Below the pieces are notes generated by a model, which saw only the letters and a list, made by a program, of their open reading frames with translations, did no database searches and was not told the origin of the DNA. Both the position numbers and the translations under genes were made by a program. A stretch of DNA of 64,000 nt from Leisingera daeponensis DSM 23529 (GTDB lineage Bacteria > Pseudomonadota > Alphaproteobacteria > Rhodobacterales > Rhodobacteraceae): the NCBI RefSeq assembly GCF_000473145.1, contig NZ_KI421502.1, forward strand, positions 1-64,000, given 5' to 3'. Numbering within the stretch: position 1 is the first letter of the stretch; every line of letters starts with the position of its first letter. Positions 62,876 through 64,000 of the stretch are shown piece after piece.

Positions 62876-64000
62876 ATGAAGACATTTAACTTGAGAAAGG
62901 GGCTGGATCTGCCGGTGACAGGCGCGCCGGAACAGACAATCCATCAAGGCCCCGCCATCACCTCGGTGGCCGTGCTGGGCCCCGACTATCTGGGTCTGAA
63001 ACCCCGTATGCTGGTGCAGGAAGGCGATGCCGTCCAGCGCGGCACGCCGCTGTTCTGCCACAAGGACGCGGAGGAAGCCGTGATGGTGGCGCCGATGTCC
63101 GGCAAGGTCGTTGCGGTCAACCGCGGTGCGCGGCGGGTGCTGCAAAGCGTGGTGATCGAGGTTTCCGATGCCGCGGACAAGGGCGTCGATTTCTCCGCCG
63201 TTGGCGATGCAGACACCGCCGAGGGCCTGACCGCCAAGCTGTGCGCGGCCGGCCTGTGGTCCGCGTTCCGCACCCGTCCCTACTCCAAGATGCCGGTGCC
63301 GGGGTCCAAGCCCGAGGCGATTTTCGTGACCGCGATGGACAGCGAGCCGCTGGCCGCAGATGCCGCAGTGATCATCAATGACGCTGCCGAGGCGTTCGAG
63401 GTGGGCCTGAAGGCCGTGACCCTGCTGACCAGCGGCACCACCTTCCTGTGCCAGAAGGCAGGCGACAGCATTCCCGGCGCCGGTCTCGCCGGTGTGGAAG
63501 CGGCCGCCTTTGACGGGCCGCACCCCAGCGGCCTGGCCGGCACCCACATCCACTTCCTGCATCCGGTGCGCGCGGACGATCAGGTCTGGACCGTGTCCTA
63601 TCAGGACGTGATCGCCATCGGCCGCCTGCTGATGACCGGTCATCTGGACCCCTCCGTCGTGGTTGCGCTGGCCGGTCCCGCTGCGCGCGCGCCGCGTCTG
63701 GTCCGCACCGTGGCGGGCGCCTCCACCGAGGAGCTGACCCGCGGCGAGATCGCCGTGGACGGCCCGGTGCGGGTGATTTCCGGTTCGATCCTGTCGGGCC
63801 GCCATGCGGCGGGCCCGCTGGCCTATCTGGGCCGCTTTGCCCGCCAGGTCGCCATCATCGAGGAAGACCGCGAGCAGATCCCGATGGGCTGGATCCGCCC
63901 GATGCCCGGCAAATACGCCGTACAGCCGGTGCTGGGCTCTGCCCTCAGCCGCAAGCTGTTCAACCTGACCAGCAACCTGAATGGCGGCCGCCGGGCGATG
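62876..64000 (+). CDS. nqrA: Na+-translocating NADH:quinone reductase subunit A (NqrA), partial
   Basis: The frame opens at ATG 62876 after GGAGGGAC, stays open for 375 codons and leaves the window. It begins MKTFNLRKGLDLPVTGAPEQ, the conserved NqrA/RnfC-N opening. VAVLGPDYLGLKPRMLVQEGDAVQRGTPLFCHKD and MVAPMSGKVVAVNRGARR follow, a biotinyl-lipoyl-like domain. HIHFLHPVR and the late GRFARQVAIIEED and MPGKYAVQPVLG match NqrA of the six-subunit sodium pump. nqrB-F should follow beyond the window. Confidence 0.92.
   Translation, partial: MKTFNLRKGLDLPVTGAPEQTIHQGPAITSVAVLGPDYLGLKPRMLVQEGDAVQRGTPLFCHKDAEEAVMVAPMSGKVVAVNRGARRVLQSVVIEVSDAADKGVDFSAVGDADTAEGLTAKLCAAGLWSAFRTRPYSKMPVPGSKPEAIFVTAMDSEPLAADAAVIINDAAEAFEVGLKAVTLLTSGTTFLCQKAGDSIPGAGLAGVEAAAFDGPHPSGLAGTHIHFLHPVRADDQVWTVSYQDVIAIGRLLMTGHLDPSVVVALAGPAARAPRLVRTVAGASTEELTRGEIAVDGPVRVISGSILSGRHAAGPLAYLGRFARQVAIIEEDREQIPMGWIRPMPGKYAVQPVLGSALSRKLFNLTSNLNGGRRAM

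Overview
The window is GC-rich (roughly two thirds G+C) with tightly packed operons, many 4-bp ATGA start/stop overlaps, and gene families typical of the marine Roseobacter group (Rhodobacteraceae; the genus is not decidable by eye, but Leisingera/Phaeobacter/Ruegeria-like content fits). A complete repABC replication and partition operon with a candidate antisense RNA and five identical parS-like palindromes shows that this is an extrachromosomal replicon (large plasmid or chromid).

Layout. 1-6861: a siderophore uptake module with the end of an Fe3+-siderophore permease, its ATPase, a DUF2218/siderophore-interacting reductase, exbB, two exbD genes and tonB on the plus strand, convergent on a TonB-dependent receptor. 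7074-11624: a branched-chain-type amino-acid ABC transporter (livFGMH plus binding protein), minus strand. 11951-15617: a LysR regulator divergent from a glutathione transferase, then a PNPOx / FAD / 2Fe-2S protein that appears broken by a deletion. 15650-20793: a RidA fragment, then an operon of FMN glutamate-synthase-like protein, TPP enzyme and aldehyde dehydrogenase. 20831-25438: an AraC regulator divergent from SDR-iorA-iorB, with a strong direct-repeat operator between them.

25512-37621: a long minus-strand catabolic island (DUF1185, alpha/beta hydrolase, flavin reductase with a Nudix-like tail, LLM monooxygenase, aldehyde dehydrogenase, flavin monooxygenase, RidA, DUF1028, LysR, dodecin, ArgE-type deacylase, NAD-binding protein). 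It is headed by a divergent GntR/FCD regulator with a palindromic operator. Its composition echoes the Rut pyrimidine pathway (LLM monooxygenase, flavin reductase, RidA, hydrolase) without being Rut; this is the best candidate for an undescribed pathway in the window.

37633-43805: a LysR regulator divergent from ugpBAEC-ugpQ (glycerol-3-phosphate and glycerophosphodiester uptake and use). 43894-49080: hutIHGU histidine degradation, all in 4-bp overlaps, without visible hutF or hutC. 49198-50511: an MFS exporter with a histidine-rich tail. 50614-54418: the plasmid maintenance region. 54864-56654: three poorly known genes next to the replication region. 56803-64000: homospermidine synthase, a LysR regulator, a Rieske oxygenase / aldehyde dehydrogenase / small protein operon, and the start of nqrA, which runs off the window.

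All functional statements rest on reading motifs and family resemblance by eye; no database search was run.
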